Of a DNA stretch of 64,000 nt, positions 34,311 to 43,710 are shown in pieces. The notes under the pieces were generated by a model. That model was not told where the DNA came from, did not search any database, and saw only the letters and a list, made by a program, of their open reading frames with translations. This stretch comes from Thermomicrobiales bacterium (GTDB lineage Bacteria > Chloroflexota > Chloroflexia > Thermomicrobiales > UBA6265). The position numbers and the translations under genes are program-made. Position 1 is the stretch's first letter. Every line of letters starts with the position of its first letter. Location: NCBI GenBank assembly GCA_019637585.1, contig JAHBVL010000014.1, positions 1 to 64,000 of the forward strand. The letters run 5' to 3'.

Positions 34311-35279
34311 GTGTCAATGGATCAACAGCAGAATCTCCAGACTGAAATCGACCGCTTTCTGGCGTCACTTGGGCGAGAGCGCCAGTTTTCCGAGAACACC
34401 ATTGCGGCCTATCGCAACGACCTTTCCCAGTTTCGGGACTATCTCCAGGCGCCGCCAGCCGAGGATCAGCTGACGCCGATCGACGACTGGAAAGCGCTGA
34501 CGCCAGATCACCTGATGCGGTATCTCCTCTTTCTCAAGCAACGTGATTACGCGGCGTCGACCGTCGCGCGAAAAACCGCCGCGCTGAAGACCTTTTCGCA
34601 ATATCTGCAGCAGAGTGGCGTTCTTCGCGCCGATCCATCGGCCGATCTGGTGCCGCCAAGAGTCGACCGGTTTGTGCCGAGAGCGATTTCCGAAGAGGAG
34701 ATCGAGCGGCTGATGGACCAGCCGCGCCAGTCGCTCGAAGCGGGTTCGCCGGAAGCCTACCGGGATCTCGCCATGCTGGAAACGCTCTACTCCTCAGGGA
34801 TGCGGGTGTCGGAACTGGTCGCGCTGGATGTGGCGGATGTCGATCTCGAACGGACGCAGGTTCGCTGTCCGGGCAAGGGAGGCCGAAGCCGGATCGTACC
34901 GTTGCGGTCGGCCGCGTGCGCCTCTCTCTCTGCCTATCTCGAGCGGGGCCGCGGGAACATGGCAGCGCCGGATCAGGTTGCGCTCTTCGTCAACCACCGT
35001 GGTGGACGCCTGACGCGGCAGGGATTCTGGCTGATTCTCAAGTCATATGCCGATCAGGCCGGCGTCAGCGAGATCACTCCGCACACACTCCGCCACTCGT
35101 TCGCCGCGCACGCGCTGAAGGGTGGAGCCGATCTGCGCGATGTGCAGCAGCTTCTGGGGCATGTCAGCATCTCCACCACCCAGGTCTATCGTCGCATTGC
35201 CGAGGATGGTTCGGGCGATAGCGGAGCATCCTCCCGCACGAACGGCTCGATGCGCGAAGAAGTCGCCAGCGGCCGGTAA
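34311..35279 (+). CDS. xerD: Site-specific tyrosine recombinase XerC/XerD
   Basis: Resolves chromosome dimers at dif near the terminus. It has 322 residues from GTG 34311 (GAGG 5 nt upstream) or 320 from ATG 34317. The N-terminal SAM-like core-binding domain (about 10-110) precedes the catalytic domain. The active-site set is SSGMRVSEL (Arg), GKGGRSR (Lys), [10 protein letters not shown] (His, Arg), [13 protein letters not shown] (His, Tyr nucleophile). The protein is of Xer length, with no phage or integron genes around it, so a housekeeping role is favoured. It ends 46 bp before glyQS. Confidence 0.9.
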   Translation: MSMDQQQNLQTEIDRFLASLGRERQFSENTIAAYRNDLSQFRDYLQAPPAEDQLTPIDDWKALTPDHLMRYLLFLKQRDYAASTVARKTAALKTFSQYLQQSGVLRADPSADLVPPRVDRFVPRAISEEEIERLMDQPRQSLEAGSPEAYRDLAMLETLYSSGMRVSELVALDVADVDLERTQVRCPGKGGRSRIVPLRSAACASLSAYLERGRGNMAAPDQVALFVNHRGGRLTRQGFWLILKSYADQAGVSEITPHTLRHSFAAHALKGGADLRDVQQLLGHVSISTTQVYRRIAEDGSGDSGASSRTNGSMREEVASGR

Positions 35280-35325
35280 CTCTCTCCGGGCCGTCACACC
35301 CGGTTCAGCATCTGGAGACGAATCA

Positions 35326-36741
35326 ATGTCTGGTGAAGAAGGCGCGCGCGCCGCGTCGATGGAAAAGATTGTGGCGCTGTGCAAGCGCCGCGGCTACATC
35401 TTCCCGGGTTCGGAGATTTACGGCGGTCTCGCCAATACCTGGGACTTCGGCCCGCTGGGGGTCGAGCTGAAAAACAACGTCAAACAGCTCTGGTGGAAGA
35501 CCTTCGTGCACCGGAGGAGAGATATCGTCGGGCTCGACGCCGGCATCTTGATGCATCCCCGCGTCTGGGAAGCATCCGGTCACGTCGTCAATTTCAACGA
35601 TCCCCTGGTCGATTGCAAAACCTGCAAATCCCGCTTTCGCGCCGATCACCTGATCGAAGACAAACTGGGCATGCAAGCGTCGGGCAAAACTCCCGATGAG
35701 ATGAGCGCCATCCTGCGCGAGGCCAATATGGCCTGCCCACATTGCGGAAACCGCACGCTGACGGACGCCCGCCAGTTCAACATGATGTTCTCCACGACCA
35801 TCGGCCCGGTCAGCGAAACCGGCACCAAGGTCTTTCTCCGCCCCGAAACCGCGCAAGCGATGTTCGTGGACTACAAGAGTGTCGTTGCCACATCGAGGGT
35901 CAAGCTGCCGTTCGGCATCGCCCAGATCGGCAAGGCCTTCCGCAACGAGATCACACCCGGCAACTTCATCTTCCGCGATATCGAATTCGATCAGATGGAG
36001 ATCGAGTACTTCGTCAAACCGGACGATGGCCCTCGCGCCTTCGACGAGTGGCTGGCGGCGATGAAATCGTGGGTCAAGATGATTGGACTCTCGGAGAAGT
36101 ACGTGCGCATTCGCGAGCATGAGGAGTCCGAACTCTCCCACTACTCCAGCCGAACGCTCGATTTCGAGTACTTCTTCCCCGGCACACTGGGTTGGAAAGA
36201 GCTGTACGGTCTCGCCAGCCGCACCGATTTCGATCTGCGCCAGCACCAGGAGTTCTCGGGCGAAGATCTGCGTTATTTCGACCAGGAGAGTGGCGAGCGA
36301 TTCCTGCCCCACGTCATCGAACCAACCTTCGGCGTCGAGCGGACGATTCTGACTGTGCTGATCGATGCCTATGATGAAGAGCAGACGGTCGACGTCAACG
36401 GCAAACCCGATACCCGCGTGTTGCTTCGCCTTTCACCGAAGCTGGCTCCGTACAAGGCGGCGATTCTGCCGCTGATGAAAAAGCCGGAGCTGACTGGACC
36501 GGCATGGGATCTGTTCAACCAGATTCAGGATGAAACCGGATATCAGGTCGACTACGACGAAACGGCCAACATCGGCAAGCGTTATCGAAGACAGGATGAA
36601 GTCGGTACGCCCTATTGCATCACCATCGACCCGACCACGCTCGAGGACGGGGCGGTGACGATCAGGGACCGCGATACCACCGAGCAGGTGCGCATTCCAC
36701 TCGGCGACGTCGTTCCCTGGTTGCGAGAACATATCGGGTAG
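35326..36741 (+). CDS. glyQS: Glycyl-tRNA synthetase, dimeric alpha2 type
   Basis: Charges tRNA-Gly with glycine. It has 471 residues, a single-chain class II synthetase like those of Thermus, archaea and eukaryotes rather than the E. coli alpha2beta2 form. Motif 1 surrounds [13 protein letters not shown]; motif 2 is [33 protein letters not shown]; motif 3 is [13 protein letters not shown] zinc-type Cys set appears in the insertion ([14 protein letters not shown]). The C-terminal anticodon-binding domain follows about residue 375. ATG 35326 has GGAGACG upstream. Confidence 0.95.
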   Translation: MSGEEGARAASMEKIVALCKRRGYIFPGSEIYGGLANTWDFGPLGVELKNNVKQLWWKTFVHRRRDIVGLDAGILMHPRVWEASGHVVNFNDPLVDCKTCKSRFRADHLIEDKLGMQASGKTPDEMSAILREANMACPHCGNRTLTDARQFNMMFSTTIGPVSETGTKVFLRPETAQAMFVDYKSVVATSRVKLPFGIAQIGKAFRNEITPGNFIFRDIEFDQMEIEYFVKPDDGPRAFDEWLAAMKSWVKMIGLSEKYVRIREHEESELSHYSSRTLDFEYFFPGTLGWKELYGLASRTDFDLRQHQEFSGEDLRYFDQESGERFLPHVIEPTFGVERTILTVLIDAYDEEQTVDVNGKPDTRVLLRLSPKLAPYKAAILPLMKKPELTGPAWDLFNQIQDETGYQVDYDETANIGKRYRRQDEVGTPYCITIDPTTLEDGAVTIRDRDTTEQVRIPLGDVVPWLREHIG

Positions 36742-36825
36742 TCCGTCCCGCCGGGTTACTATTCGTCAGTCGACCAATGACAGGACTGACTCGCAGCTGA
36801 GTCACACAAGGAGCCAGTTTGCCCG

Positions 36826-37575
36826 ATGCCACAACCGAAGTCAGGGAAGTCGAAGCCGACCGCAAAAGCTGCAACGTCGAACAATGTCGCGGGAGAGTCA
36901 GTCGATCCCGCGAATCAGAGCGAGGCGCCCAGCGCCGACGCAGCCAGTAAGTCGCGAACAGAGCGGCGGCAGGAAAAGTTCGCCCAGCGGCGCGAGGACC
37001 GGAAAAAGGCGCCGGCCAAACAGAAACGCGACCGGCTGGTCACGCGGGTCGTCCTGGGCGCGATTGCTGTTGTGCTGATCGGGGCATTGGCGTACGAGGT
37101 CATCAACTACATCAGCACTCGCGAAGAGCGCCAGATGCCGGACAACGTGGCCACCTATGCCTATGCCGGCGGCGATCACACCTACGATACGGTGGACTAT
37201 CCCGAATCTCCGCCGGTGGGCGGAACGCACGACCCGGCGTGGCAGACGTGTGACTTCTACGACGCGCCGATTCGCAACGAAAACGCGGTGCATTCGCTCG
37301 AACATGGCGCCGTCTGGATCACCTACCGCCCCGACCTCTCCGACGAGGAGAAAGAGCGACTCCGGGACATCCGGGGAGGCGACCGGTATGTCCTGGTCAG
37401 CGAGTACGCCGATCAGGAATCGCCGATCGTGGCCACGGCCTGGAACAATCAACTGGAGATCGACAGTGCGGAGGATGTCGAATTGAAGCAGTTCATCAAC
37501 TACTTCCGTCAGGGCCCCCAGACGCAGGAACCTGGCGCCACATGCGACGGCGGAGTGACCTCGACCCTCGGCTGA
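36826..37575 (+). CDS. DUF3105 domain membrane protein
   Basis: 249 residues. A basic, disordered N-terminus (1-75, Lys/Arg/Ser-rich) is followed by a single membrane span (about 78-95) and an extracytoplasmic DUF3105 domain (PPVGGTHDPAWQTCDFYDAPIRNENAVHSLEHGAVWITY). The conserved His and Cys residues suggest metal or redox chemistry, but no function is known. AAGGAG is present about 12 nt upstream of the ATG. It stands alone after glyQS. Confidence 0.82.
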   Translation: MPQPKSGKSKPTAKAATSNNVAGESVDPANQSEAPSADAASKSRTERRQEKFAQRREDRKKAPAKQKRDRLVTRVVLGAIAVVLIGALAYEVINYISTREERQMPDNVATYAYAGGDHTYDTVDYPESPPVGGTHDPAWQTCDFYDAPIRNENAVHSLEHGAVWITYRPDLSDEEKERLRDIRGGDRYVLVSEYADQESPIVATAWNNQLEIDSAEDVELKQFINYFRQGPQTQEPGATCDGGVTSTLG

Positions 37576-37615
37576 TGAGCAGCGTGGATCGTGCCGCTGC
37601 GGCTGAATTCGACCG

Positions 37616-37677
37616 TGTAGCGGCGGGGCCTGCCTCGCTCGTGCGCAACGACGGGCAACGCAGGCGTTGCCGCTACA
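37616..37677. repeat. Palindromic GTAGCGGC dispersed repeat
   Basis: TGTAGCGGC (37616-37624) and GCCGCTACA (37669-37677) bound a 62-bp palindromic element whose inner arms also pair in part (GGGGCCTGC with GCAGGCG). Its left half matches the repeat at 17274-17320. It lies between the convergent DUF3105 and mutY genes, where it could serve as a bidirectional transcript end. Confidence 0.6.
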
Positions 37678-37705
37678 TCTGGTGGGCGGCGTTGGCCCGT
37701 GAAAG

Positions 37706-38653
37706 TCAGGGAAGCGCGATGCGAGTTTCGGGCGGGCCTGCGTCGTAGGATGCTCGGGGTTCCGCCACGCGGGCGAGTCCATCGCTTTCCAGACCGCGCA
37801 CGAGATCGACCAGCCAGGGGAGTTGCTCCGGTGAGAAATCATCCCGGACCTGCGCTCCCAGCTCATGGAGTGTGACCCCTGCGGTGTCTGGATGGTCACG
37901 CAGTACGGCCAGAATCCGGCCGCGATAGAACCGGTTGGAGCCGACGAACGCCTCCTCCTGCTTGACAGGTTTCCTCGTTCCCGGCTGCTGAGCGACCGGG
38001 AAAGCCGCGCATTCCGCCTGGAGCGGGCAGAGGCCGCAGAGTGGTTTCCGGGACGTGCAGTGAAGCGCCCCGAACTCCATGAGCGCCTGATTCCACCGCC
38101 AACCGTCGCCGGCAGGAACGAGTCGCTCCGCAACACCGGAGAGGGATGCCCAGCTCGCTCCCGTCTCGCCAGCGAAGACACGATCGAGCACGCGCCGCAT
38201 GTTTGTGTCGGCAAAGGCGACATCCTGTTCGAACGCGAAGCAGGCGATGGCGCCGGCCGTGTACTCGCCAACGCCGGGAAGCGCCCGAAGCTGACCGAGA
38301 TCGTGAGGGAATGCGCCATCGTGCGACTCGACGACCGCCTGGGCGGCGCGTTGCAGGTTGACGGCGCGCCGGTTGTATCCAAGCCCGGCCCAGAGCCTGA
38401 TCACTTCGGCGACAGGGGCCGAGGCAAGCTCCTGAACAGTGGGAAAGCGCTCCAGAAACCGGTGGTAGTAGGGGATGACCCGATCGACCTGGGTCTGCTG
38501 GAGCATGACCTCGGAAACAAGGATGTGATACGGATCGCGGGTTTCTCGCCAGGGCAATGTGCGCCGGTGCCGCTCGAACCAGGTCAGGATACCGGTCCTG
38601 ACGGCGTCGATCGTCTCAGGACTCTCGGCGCGATAGCTCGTCCTAGTGGTCAT
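37706..38653 (-). CDS. mutY: A/G-specific adenine DNA glycosylase MutY
   Basis: Removes adenine mispaired with 8-oxoguanine. It has 315 residues. The catalytic Glu lies in SEVMLQQTQV; the helix-hairpin-helix is LPGVGEYTAGAIACFAF; the catalytic Asp is in FADTNMRRVL. The [4Fe-4S] loop is CTSRKPLCGLCPLQAEC with C-x6-C-x2-C-x5-C spacing. The C-terminal MutT-like domain of full-length MutY is short or replaced here (about 85 residues after the cluster). Overlaps the upstream DsbA-like gene by 11 nt. Confidence 0.92.
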   Translation of the reverse strand: MTTRTSYRAESPETIDAVRTGILTWFERHRRTLPWRETRDPYHILVSEVMLQQTQVDRVIPYYHRFLERFPTVQELASAPVAEVIRLWAGLGYNRRAVNLQRAAQAVVESHDGAFPHDLGQLRALPGVGEYTAGAIACFAFEQDVAFADTNMRRVLDRVFAGETGASWASLSGVAERLVPAGDGWRWNQALMEFGALHCTSRKPLCGLCPLQAECAAFPVAQQPGTRKPVKQEEAFVGSNRFYRGRILAVLRDHPDTAGVTLHELGAQVRDDFSPEQLPWLVDLVRGLESDGLARVAEPRASYDAGPPETRIALP

Positions 38654-39269
38654 CCGACGGTTTGACCGGACGCTTGATCTCGGCGATGTCTGGTTCGCCC
38701 TCGATGAAGCCGCGCACCTTGTTCCAGACGTCGATCGCTCGATCGGAATCGGGCGCCGGGCGCATCTTCAAATACGCCGAGGATCCGTCAGGAAAGACCA
38801 GCGTCGGCGTACCGAAAACGCCGTACTCCGATCTCCCCTCTTCGTAGTCGGCGCCGAGCTGCTGGAGAAGGGAGAGATCGTCCAGGTCCGCTTCGAACCG
38901 GGTCATGTCGAGCCCCGCGGATTTCGCCACGTCGAGGACGACCTGTCGCCGTCCGAGGTTCTTGTTGTCCACGTGCTTGGCGTCGAAGAGCGCGTAGTGG
39001 AAGGCGTCGAATGCATCGTCACCTTGCCGCCGGGCCGCAATCGCGCCATGGAACGCCGTGCGTCCCCGGCTCACGTAGTCGGCCGGCTGTTCCCAGAGTT
39101 TCCAGTCGGCATCCTCGCCGGAATTGACTTGCTCGAGCGGAAAGTACTTCCAGGTGATCTGCAGGTCGTCGCCAAGCTGCGACTTGAGGTCTTTCAGCCA
39201 TTGCGCGGCGGCGTAGACATAGGGGCAGCCATAGTCATAGAAAACGTCGATCGCTACAGGTTCCGACAC
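38643..39269 (-). CDS. DsbA/FrnE-family thioredoxin-fold oxidoreductase
   Basis: 208 residues of the DsbA-like thioredoxin fold with helical insertion (IDVFYDYGCPYVYAAAQWL, GVFGTPTLVFPDGSSAYLK with cis-Pro). The redox site reads Cys-Pro-Tyr-Val: the second Cys of CxxC is missing, so it cannot form an internal disulfide and may work by a monothiol or glutathione-linked mechanism like 2-hydroxychromene isomerase relatives. No signal peptide, so it is cytoplasmic. GTG start with GGAGG 4 nt upstream. Overlaps mutY. Confidence 0.82.
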   Translation of the reverse strand: MSEPVAIDVFYDYGCPYVYAAAQWLKDLKSQLGDDLQITWKYFPLEQVNSGEDADWKLWEQPADYVSRGRTAFHGAIAARRQGDDAFDAFHYALFDAKHVDNKNLGRRQVVLDVAKSAGLDMTRFEADLDDLSLLQQLGADYEEGRSEYGVFGTPTLVFPDGSSAYLKMRPAPDSDRAIDVWNKVRGFIEGEPDIAEIKRPVKPSDDH

Positions 39270-39332
39270 GGTTCCTCCACTCGTTCAAGACACGACCACA
39301 TCGCCGGCGGCCATGGGTCAACTCTCGGTTCA

Positions 39333-39950
39333 TTATCGCGGGTTTCGGGCAAGCAGTTCGTTGAGCGCATGCTCCACTGCGGCTCGCGTCGCTTCGACCG
39401 TACCACTGTTGTCGATGACCACATCCGCGATCGCCAGTTTCGGTTCGACGGGGGGCTGCGCCGCAAGCCGGGCCTCGACATCGGCAGCGGACATGCCTCG
39501 CTTCTCCATCAATCGCCTCCGTTGCTCCTCTTCCGGACAGGTCACGATCCAGATGGAGTCGCAGATTTCATCCCAGCCGCCTTCGATGAGCTTGACTGCC
39601 GAAACCGCGACGACCTTCGTTGGCGCGTCGTGCACTCGTTGCAGGACCTCGGCCCGAATGACCGGATGGGTCATCGATTCGAGCTCTCGCAACTTGGCCG
39701 GATCGGCGAAAACGATTGCACCCAACGCCTTGCGATCGATACGCCCGCCGGGTGTGGCGATCCCCTTTCCGAAATGCTGGAGGAGCCGCGACCAGAGTTG
39801 TTCGCCAGGCTCGATCAGTTCGTGATAGACCGTGTCGGCATCGATGACCGTCGCTCCCAGCCGTTCCAGCTCGGAGGTCACCAGTGATTTTCCGCATGCG
39901 ATGTTGCCGGTGACGCCGATCAGCACATGTTCGTCCGGTTCAGCCCTCAC
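39333..39950 (-). CDS. coaE: Dephospho-CoA kinase
   Basis: Phosphorylates dephospho-CoA, the last step of coenzyme A synthesis. It has 205 residues. P-loop GVTGNIACGKS (about 12-22), DADTVYHEL, and MTHPVIRAEV as lid region are typical of CoaE. GTG 39950 has GGAG 7-8 nt upstream and overlaps the ABC-F gene's stop by 4 nt (GTGA). It lies 63 bp upstream of the DsbA-like gene. Confidence 0.92.
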   Translation of the reverse strand: MRAEPDEHVLIGVTGNIACGKSLVTSELERLGATVIDADTVYHELIEPGEQLWSRLLQHFGKGIATPGGRIDRKALGAIVFADPAKLRELESMTHPVIRAEVLQRVHDAPTKVVAVSAVKLIEGGWDEICDSIWIVTCPEEEQRRRLMEKRGMSAADVEARLAAQPPVEPKLAIADVVIDNSGTVEATRAAVEHALNELLARNPR

Positions 39951-41887
39951 GCAAATCTCCCCTGCATTGCCGTTTCCTCCTGCAGGCTCTCCCACAGCTC
40001 GTACGCTTCATTCAGAGCTGCCTCGGCAAGCTCGTGATCGTCGTTCAGTCTGGCCATTGCCTCGTAATTCTGGTCAACCTCGGCGATGGCCAGATCGTCC
40101 GCCAATCGATTGAGCCGGCTTTCGAGCTTGCTGATTTCCCTCTCGACCTTTTCGATCGATTTGCGGCGTTGACCGTCGCCCACGGGCCGCACCGCATCGT
40201 TGGAGACAGCCCGGACCGGTTTGGCGGGTTCCGGCTCCGGCGCTTTCACCGGTTGGGGCGCTTGCCCTGTCTGGCGACCGCGTAGGAAGTCGCTGTAGTT
40301 GCCGAGGTGCTGGGTCAGCTTGCCATTCTCGACGAGCCAGATCCGGTTGGCGATTCTGTCGGCGAAGTAGCGGTCGTGCGACACGAAGAGGATCGTTCCG
40401 TCGAATCCGGCCAGCATCGATTCCAGTGATTCTCTGGACATCACATCGAGGTGATTTGTCGGTTCGTCCAGCACGAGCACATTCGCCTTGCGCAAGAGCA
40501 GCAGAGCCAGCGCGAGACGCGACCGCTCGCCACCCGAGAGCGCGGCAACCGGTTTGTAGACATCATCTCCAGAGAAGAGGAAGCGACCGAGATAGTTTCT
40601 CGCCGACTCTTCACCGAGTGGCTGCGCCTCCAGAATGGAGGAGATCGGCGTCCCCTGGGGAGCCAGCTGCTCGTGCGCCTGGGCGTAGTAGCCGATCGAC
40701 ACATTGACGCCACGGTCGATGCTGCCGGTGAGGGGAGGCAACTCGCCGATCACGGTCCGCAGCAGGGTTGTTTTGCCTTCCCCGTTGGGACCGATGATGC
40801 CGATTCTGTCGCCCCGTTCGACATTCAGCTCCGGCGTCGACAGGAGCTTGCGACCTTCCCGGCCATTGACGGTTCCATAGCCGACGTCGAGCTTTGAGCT
40901 GCGAAAAACGGTTTCGCCACTTCTGACAGCCGGCGCAATCGAGATCTTCAGTGTTTCGTGCGACTGCGGTGCGTGGATCCGTTCGAGGCGATCGAGCCGG
41001 GTCTGTCGGCCACGGGCCTCGCGGGACCGCTGACCGGCTTTGTACTTGCGAATGAACTCCTCGGTTCGGGTAATGAATTCCTGTTGCTCGTCGTACTCCT
41101 TCTGGCGGCGCTCCATCCGCTCTTCCCGGAGTTTCAGATAGCCGCTGTAGCCGGCTGGGTAGTCCTCGACGCCGCCGAATGAAAGCTCGATGGTACGGGT
41201 GGTGACCCGGTCGAGAAAGTAACGGTCGTGCGACACGATGAGACACGCGCCGCCCCATCCGTTCAGAAACGTCTCCAGCCACTCCAGCATGGTCAGATCG
41301 AGATGATTGGTCGGTTCGTCCAGCAGGAGAAGATCGGGTTCCCCCAATAGCGCTTTGGCCAGCGCCACCCGGGTTCGCTGACCGCCGCTCAGGTGGGCGA
41401 CTGGTTCGTTGTACTGCGATTCGGCAAAGCCGAGACCGGCGAGGATCTCTTCGGTGCGGTGCTCCATCTCGAAACCGCCATGGATCTCGAAGAAATGCTG
41501 GAGATGGCCATACTCGTCGAGCAGGGCGTCATAGTCGGGCCGGGTAGTGTCGGTCAGCGCCTGTTCGATCTCCCGCATCCGCGCATCTGACCGGATCACC
41601 GGTTCGTAGGCCAGGATCGCTTCTTCCATGATGGTCCGGTCTGAGGTGAACTTGGCTTCCTGCGGCAGGTAGGTGATGCGGAGCCCAGTCAGCACCGAAA
41701 CCTCACCGGCTGAGGGTTCCTCGGTGCCGGTGATGATGCGGAGGATGGTCGATTTTCCAGCGCCGTTCACGCCGACCAGGGCGACGCGTTCCCGCTCGGC
41801 CAGCTGGAACGAGACCTGATCGAAAATCTCTTCGCTTCCGTAATACTTCCGAAGGTTCTTTGCGGTGAGAATTGGCAGAGGTGGCAT
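39947..41887 (-). CDS. ABC-F family ATPase (ribosome-associated)
   Basis: 646 residues with two ABC domains in one chain and no membrane spans. Domain 1: GVNGAGKST, LSGGQRTRVALAKAL, LLLLDEPTNHLD. Domain 2: GPNGEGKTT, LSGGERSRLALAL, VLVLDEPTNHLD. They are joined by a charged linker (about 240-310), and a coiled-coil C-terminus (about 570-640) resembles Uup/YdiF-type ABC-F proteins. Members act on the ribosomal E site in translation rescue or antibiotic protection; which subfamily applies is unclear. It is divergent from lysA. Confidence 0.88.
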   Translation of the reverse strand: MPPLPILTAKNLRKYYGSEEIFDQVSFQLAERERVALVGVNGAGKSTILRIITGTEEPSAGEVSVLTGLRITYLPQEAKFTSDRTIMEEAILAYEPVIRSDARMREIEQALTDTTRPDYDALLDEYGHLQHFFEIHGGFEMEHRTEEILAGLGFAESQYNEPVAHLSGGQRTRVALAKALLGEPDLLLLDEPTNHLDLTMLEWLETFLNGWGGACLIVSHDRYFLDRVTTRTIELSFGGVEDYPAGYSGYLKLREERMERRQKEYDEQQEFITRTEEFIRKYKAGQRSREARGRQTRLDRLERIHAPQSHETLKISIAPAVRSGETVFRSSKLDVGYGTVNGREGRKLLSTPELNVERGDRIGIIGPNGEGKTTLLRTVIGELPPLTGSIDRGVNVSIGYYAQAHEQLAPQGTPISSILEAQPLGEESARNYLGRFLFSGDDVYKPVAALSGGERSRLALALLLLRKANVLVLDEPTNHLDVMSRESLESMLAGFDGTILFVSHDRYFADRIANRIWLVENGKLTQHLGNYSDFLRGRQTGQAPQPVKAPEPEPAKPVRAVSNDAVRPVGDGQRRKSIEKVEREISKLESRLNRLADDLAIAEVDQNYEAMARLNDDHELAEAALNEAYELWESLQEETAMQGRFA

Positions 41888-41983
41888 AGACCCAGGTGGA
41901 CGGTAATGTATGCGCCCGACGGTTGGGGCAGCCGACCCTGAAGTATAGCCCCCGCACAGGATTCAACCGCGGTTCCCGGGCAA

Positions 41984-41999
41984 ACGGGTAGAATCCCGT
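41984..41999 (+). promoter_or_regulatory. lysA promoter with -10 box inside an inverted repeat
   Basis: ACGGG and CCCGT arms flank TAGAAT (41989-41994), the likely -10 box of lysA, giving a 16-bp inverted repeat. Transcription would start near 42001, leaving a leader of about 29 nt with AGAGGA before the ATG. No good -35 is seen at 17 bp. The palindrome suggests an operator, or activator dependence. Confidence 0.45.
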
Positions 42000-42029
42000 A
42001 CGTACACACTCTGGAGAAAGAGGACGATC

Positions 42030-43334
42030 ATGCTTTGGCCCGAAACAACGAGCAGGAATGATGCAGGGTCGCTGACCATCGGCGGCGTGTCGCTTGTCGA
42101 TCTGGCAGCCGAATTCGGCACGCCGCTCTATATCTTCGATACGCTCACGCTGCAGGCGAGGGCGGCAGACGTTCTCGCCGCCGTTCAGGCGGGAGGCAGC
42201 AACGCCGAAGCGGTTTTCGCCTCCAAAGCGCTGGCCATCCCGGCGATTCTGAAACTGCTGCACGATGCCGGGCTGGGAGTCGATGTCGCCTCGGGCGGTG
42301 AGTTGCACGTGGCGCTCAAGTCGGGCATCGATCCGACCGCCATCACCTTTCATGGCAACAACAAGAGCCGCGACGAGCTGGCCATGGCGCTCGACGCCGG
42401 GATCGGTCTGATTGCCATCGACAACCTGCACGAGATCGACCTGCTCGAGGAGCTGACAGACGGCCGCGACGTGCGTCAGAACGTCCTGATCCGGGTCAAT
42501 CCCGGTATCGACGTCCACACCCACGGCAAGATCGCCACCGGGGTGATCGATTCGAAGTTCGGGTTTCCGCTCTGGACCGCGGATGCTGATGAAGCGGCGA
42601 CGCGTCTCGTCGCCATCCCCTCACTCCGGTTGGTCGGATATCACTGTCACCTCGGGTCGCAGCTTTTCGATCTCGACGCGCCCGTCATCGCCGTGCGGAA
42701 GATCATGGAGTTCGCCTCAGACGTCTACGCGGAGTATGGCCTGGCGCCTGAGGTCATCTCGCCGGGCGGGGGGATGGGCATTGCCTACACGGGAACCAGC
42801 GGTCCGGTTTCGATGACAGACTGGGTTGTCCGGACGATCGAGGAAGTGCAGCGGTTGAGCGCCGAGGAGGGTTTCGCGTCGCCCCGGGTCGTGTTCGAAC
42901 CGGGGCGATATCTGGTCGGTCAGGCCGGTGTGGCGCTCTACGAAGTGGGATCCCGCAAGGCGATCGAGGGAGTCCGGACCTACGTTTCCGTCGACGGGGG
43001 GATGGCAGACAATATCCGCCCCGCCCTCTACGACGCCGTCTACACCGCCGAGATCGCCAACCGCGTGGGCGGGGAGGAGCGCGAAGTCGTCACGATCTCC
43101 GGCAAGTATTGCGAGTCGGGCGATGTGCTGATCCGGGATATCGATCTGCCCCATCTCGAAGCGGGCGATCTCCTCGCCGTGCCGGCGTCGGGTGCCTATT
43201 GCATCCCGCTGGCCAGCAACTACAACATGGCGCTGCGGCCCGCTGTGGTGCTCGTGGAGAATGGCGAAGCGAGGCTCGTCCGGCGGCGCGAGTCGTACGA
43301 TGACCTGCTCACGACGTCTCTTCTGCCTGGCTGA
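42030..43334 (+). CDS. lysA: Diaminopimelate decarboxylase
   Basis: Decarboxylates meso-diaminopimelate to L-lysine with PLP. It has 434 residues. The PLP Lys is in AVFASKALAIPAIL (about 63). HLGSQ, the glycine-rich phosphate motif SPGGGMGIAYT, and the GKYCESGDVL Cys/Glu motif are present. It has a fold type III barrel and a C-terminal beta domain. Start ATG with AGAGGA upstream. It is monocistronic, divergent from the ABC-F gene. Confidence 0.95.
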   Translation: MLWPETTSRNDAGSLTIGGVSLVDLAAEFGTPLYIFDTLTLQARAADVLAAVQAGGSNAEAVFASKALAIPAILKLLHDAGLGVDVASGGELHVALKSGIDPTAITFHGNNKSRDELAMALDAGIGLIAIDNLHEIDLLEELTDGRDVRQNVLIRVNPGIDVHTHGKIATGVIDSKFGFPLWTADADEAATRLVAIPSLRLVGYHCHLGSQLFDLDAPVIAVRKIMEFASDVYAEYGLAPEVISPGGGMGIAYTGTSGPVSMTDWVVRTIEEVQRLSAEEGFASPRVVFEPGRYLVGQAGVALYEVGSRKAIEGVRTYVSVDGGMADNIRPALYDAVYTAEIANRVGGEEREVVTISGKYCESGDVLIRDIDLPHLEAGDLLAVPASGAYCIPLASNYNMALRPAVVLVENGEARLVRRRESYDDLLTTSLLPG

Positions 43335-43710
43335 ATCTCGCAGCCGACGCCAGCGCGGCATGGAGACGACGCGTGGGCCCGCCATTTCTGGCGATTTCGC
43401 CGACCGCCGTTCGAGGTTTCTCACATCCGGGTCCCAGCCGCGTCCTGACACGCAATGGGGTGTTGTGAGTATGATTGCACCTTCACAGTGAGGCGCCGGG
43501 GGAAGGCCGGCACGACAAGTCACCAGAAGTCACAGTGGAGATGGGGGTTGATGGTGGATTACGTCAAAATACTGATGAACCCTGGCGCAACTCAGCCAGA
43601 TCGTACCGTGCGATGACCTGTGCCGGCTATGCCTTGTCAGCAGCTCGAAGCACTCTCGCACTGCTCGCATTTCGACCAGTCCGATCTCACCTTTGCGGAG
43701 CACCAGGTTC
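43335..43710 (+). other. Long leader region before the sigma factor gene
   Basis: 376 bp without a convincing gene. CTGACA (43445-43450) and TATGAT (43470-43475) could form a promoter with a long 19-bp spacer; this would leave about 230 nt of untranslated leader before rpoD. No riboswitch class or terminator hairpin is recognised. Short ORFs in this stretch lack ribosome-binding sites. Confidence 0.4.

Noticed and set aside
34311-35279. Integrase of a prophage or genomic island
   Set aside because: The protein is Xer-like in length and motifs, adjoins ald and glyQS, and no phage, attachment-site or cargo genes surround it.
38646-39887. A 413-codon plus-strand frame opposite the DsbA-like and coaE genes
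   Set aside because: Antisense to conserved genes, no domain, no ribosome-binding site.
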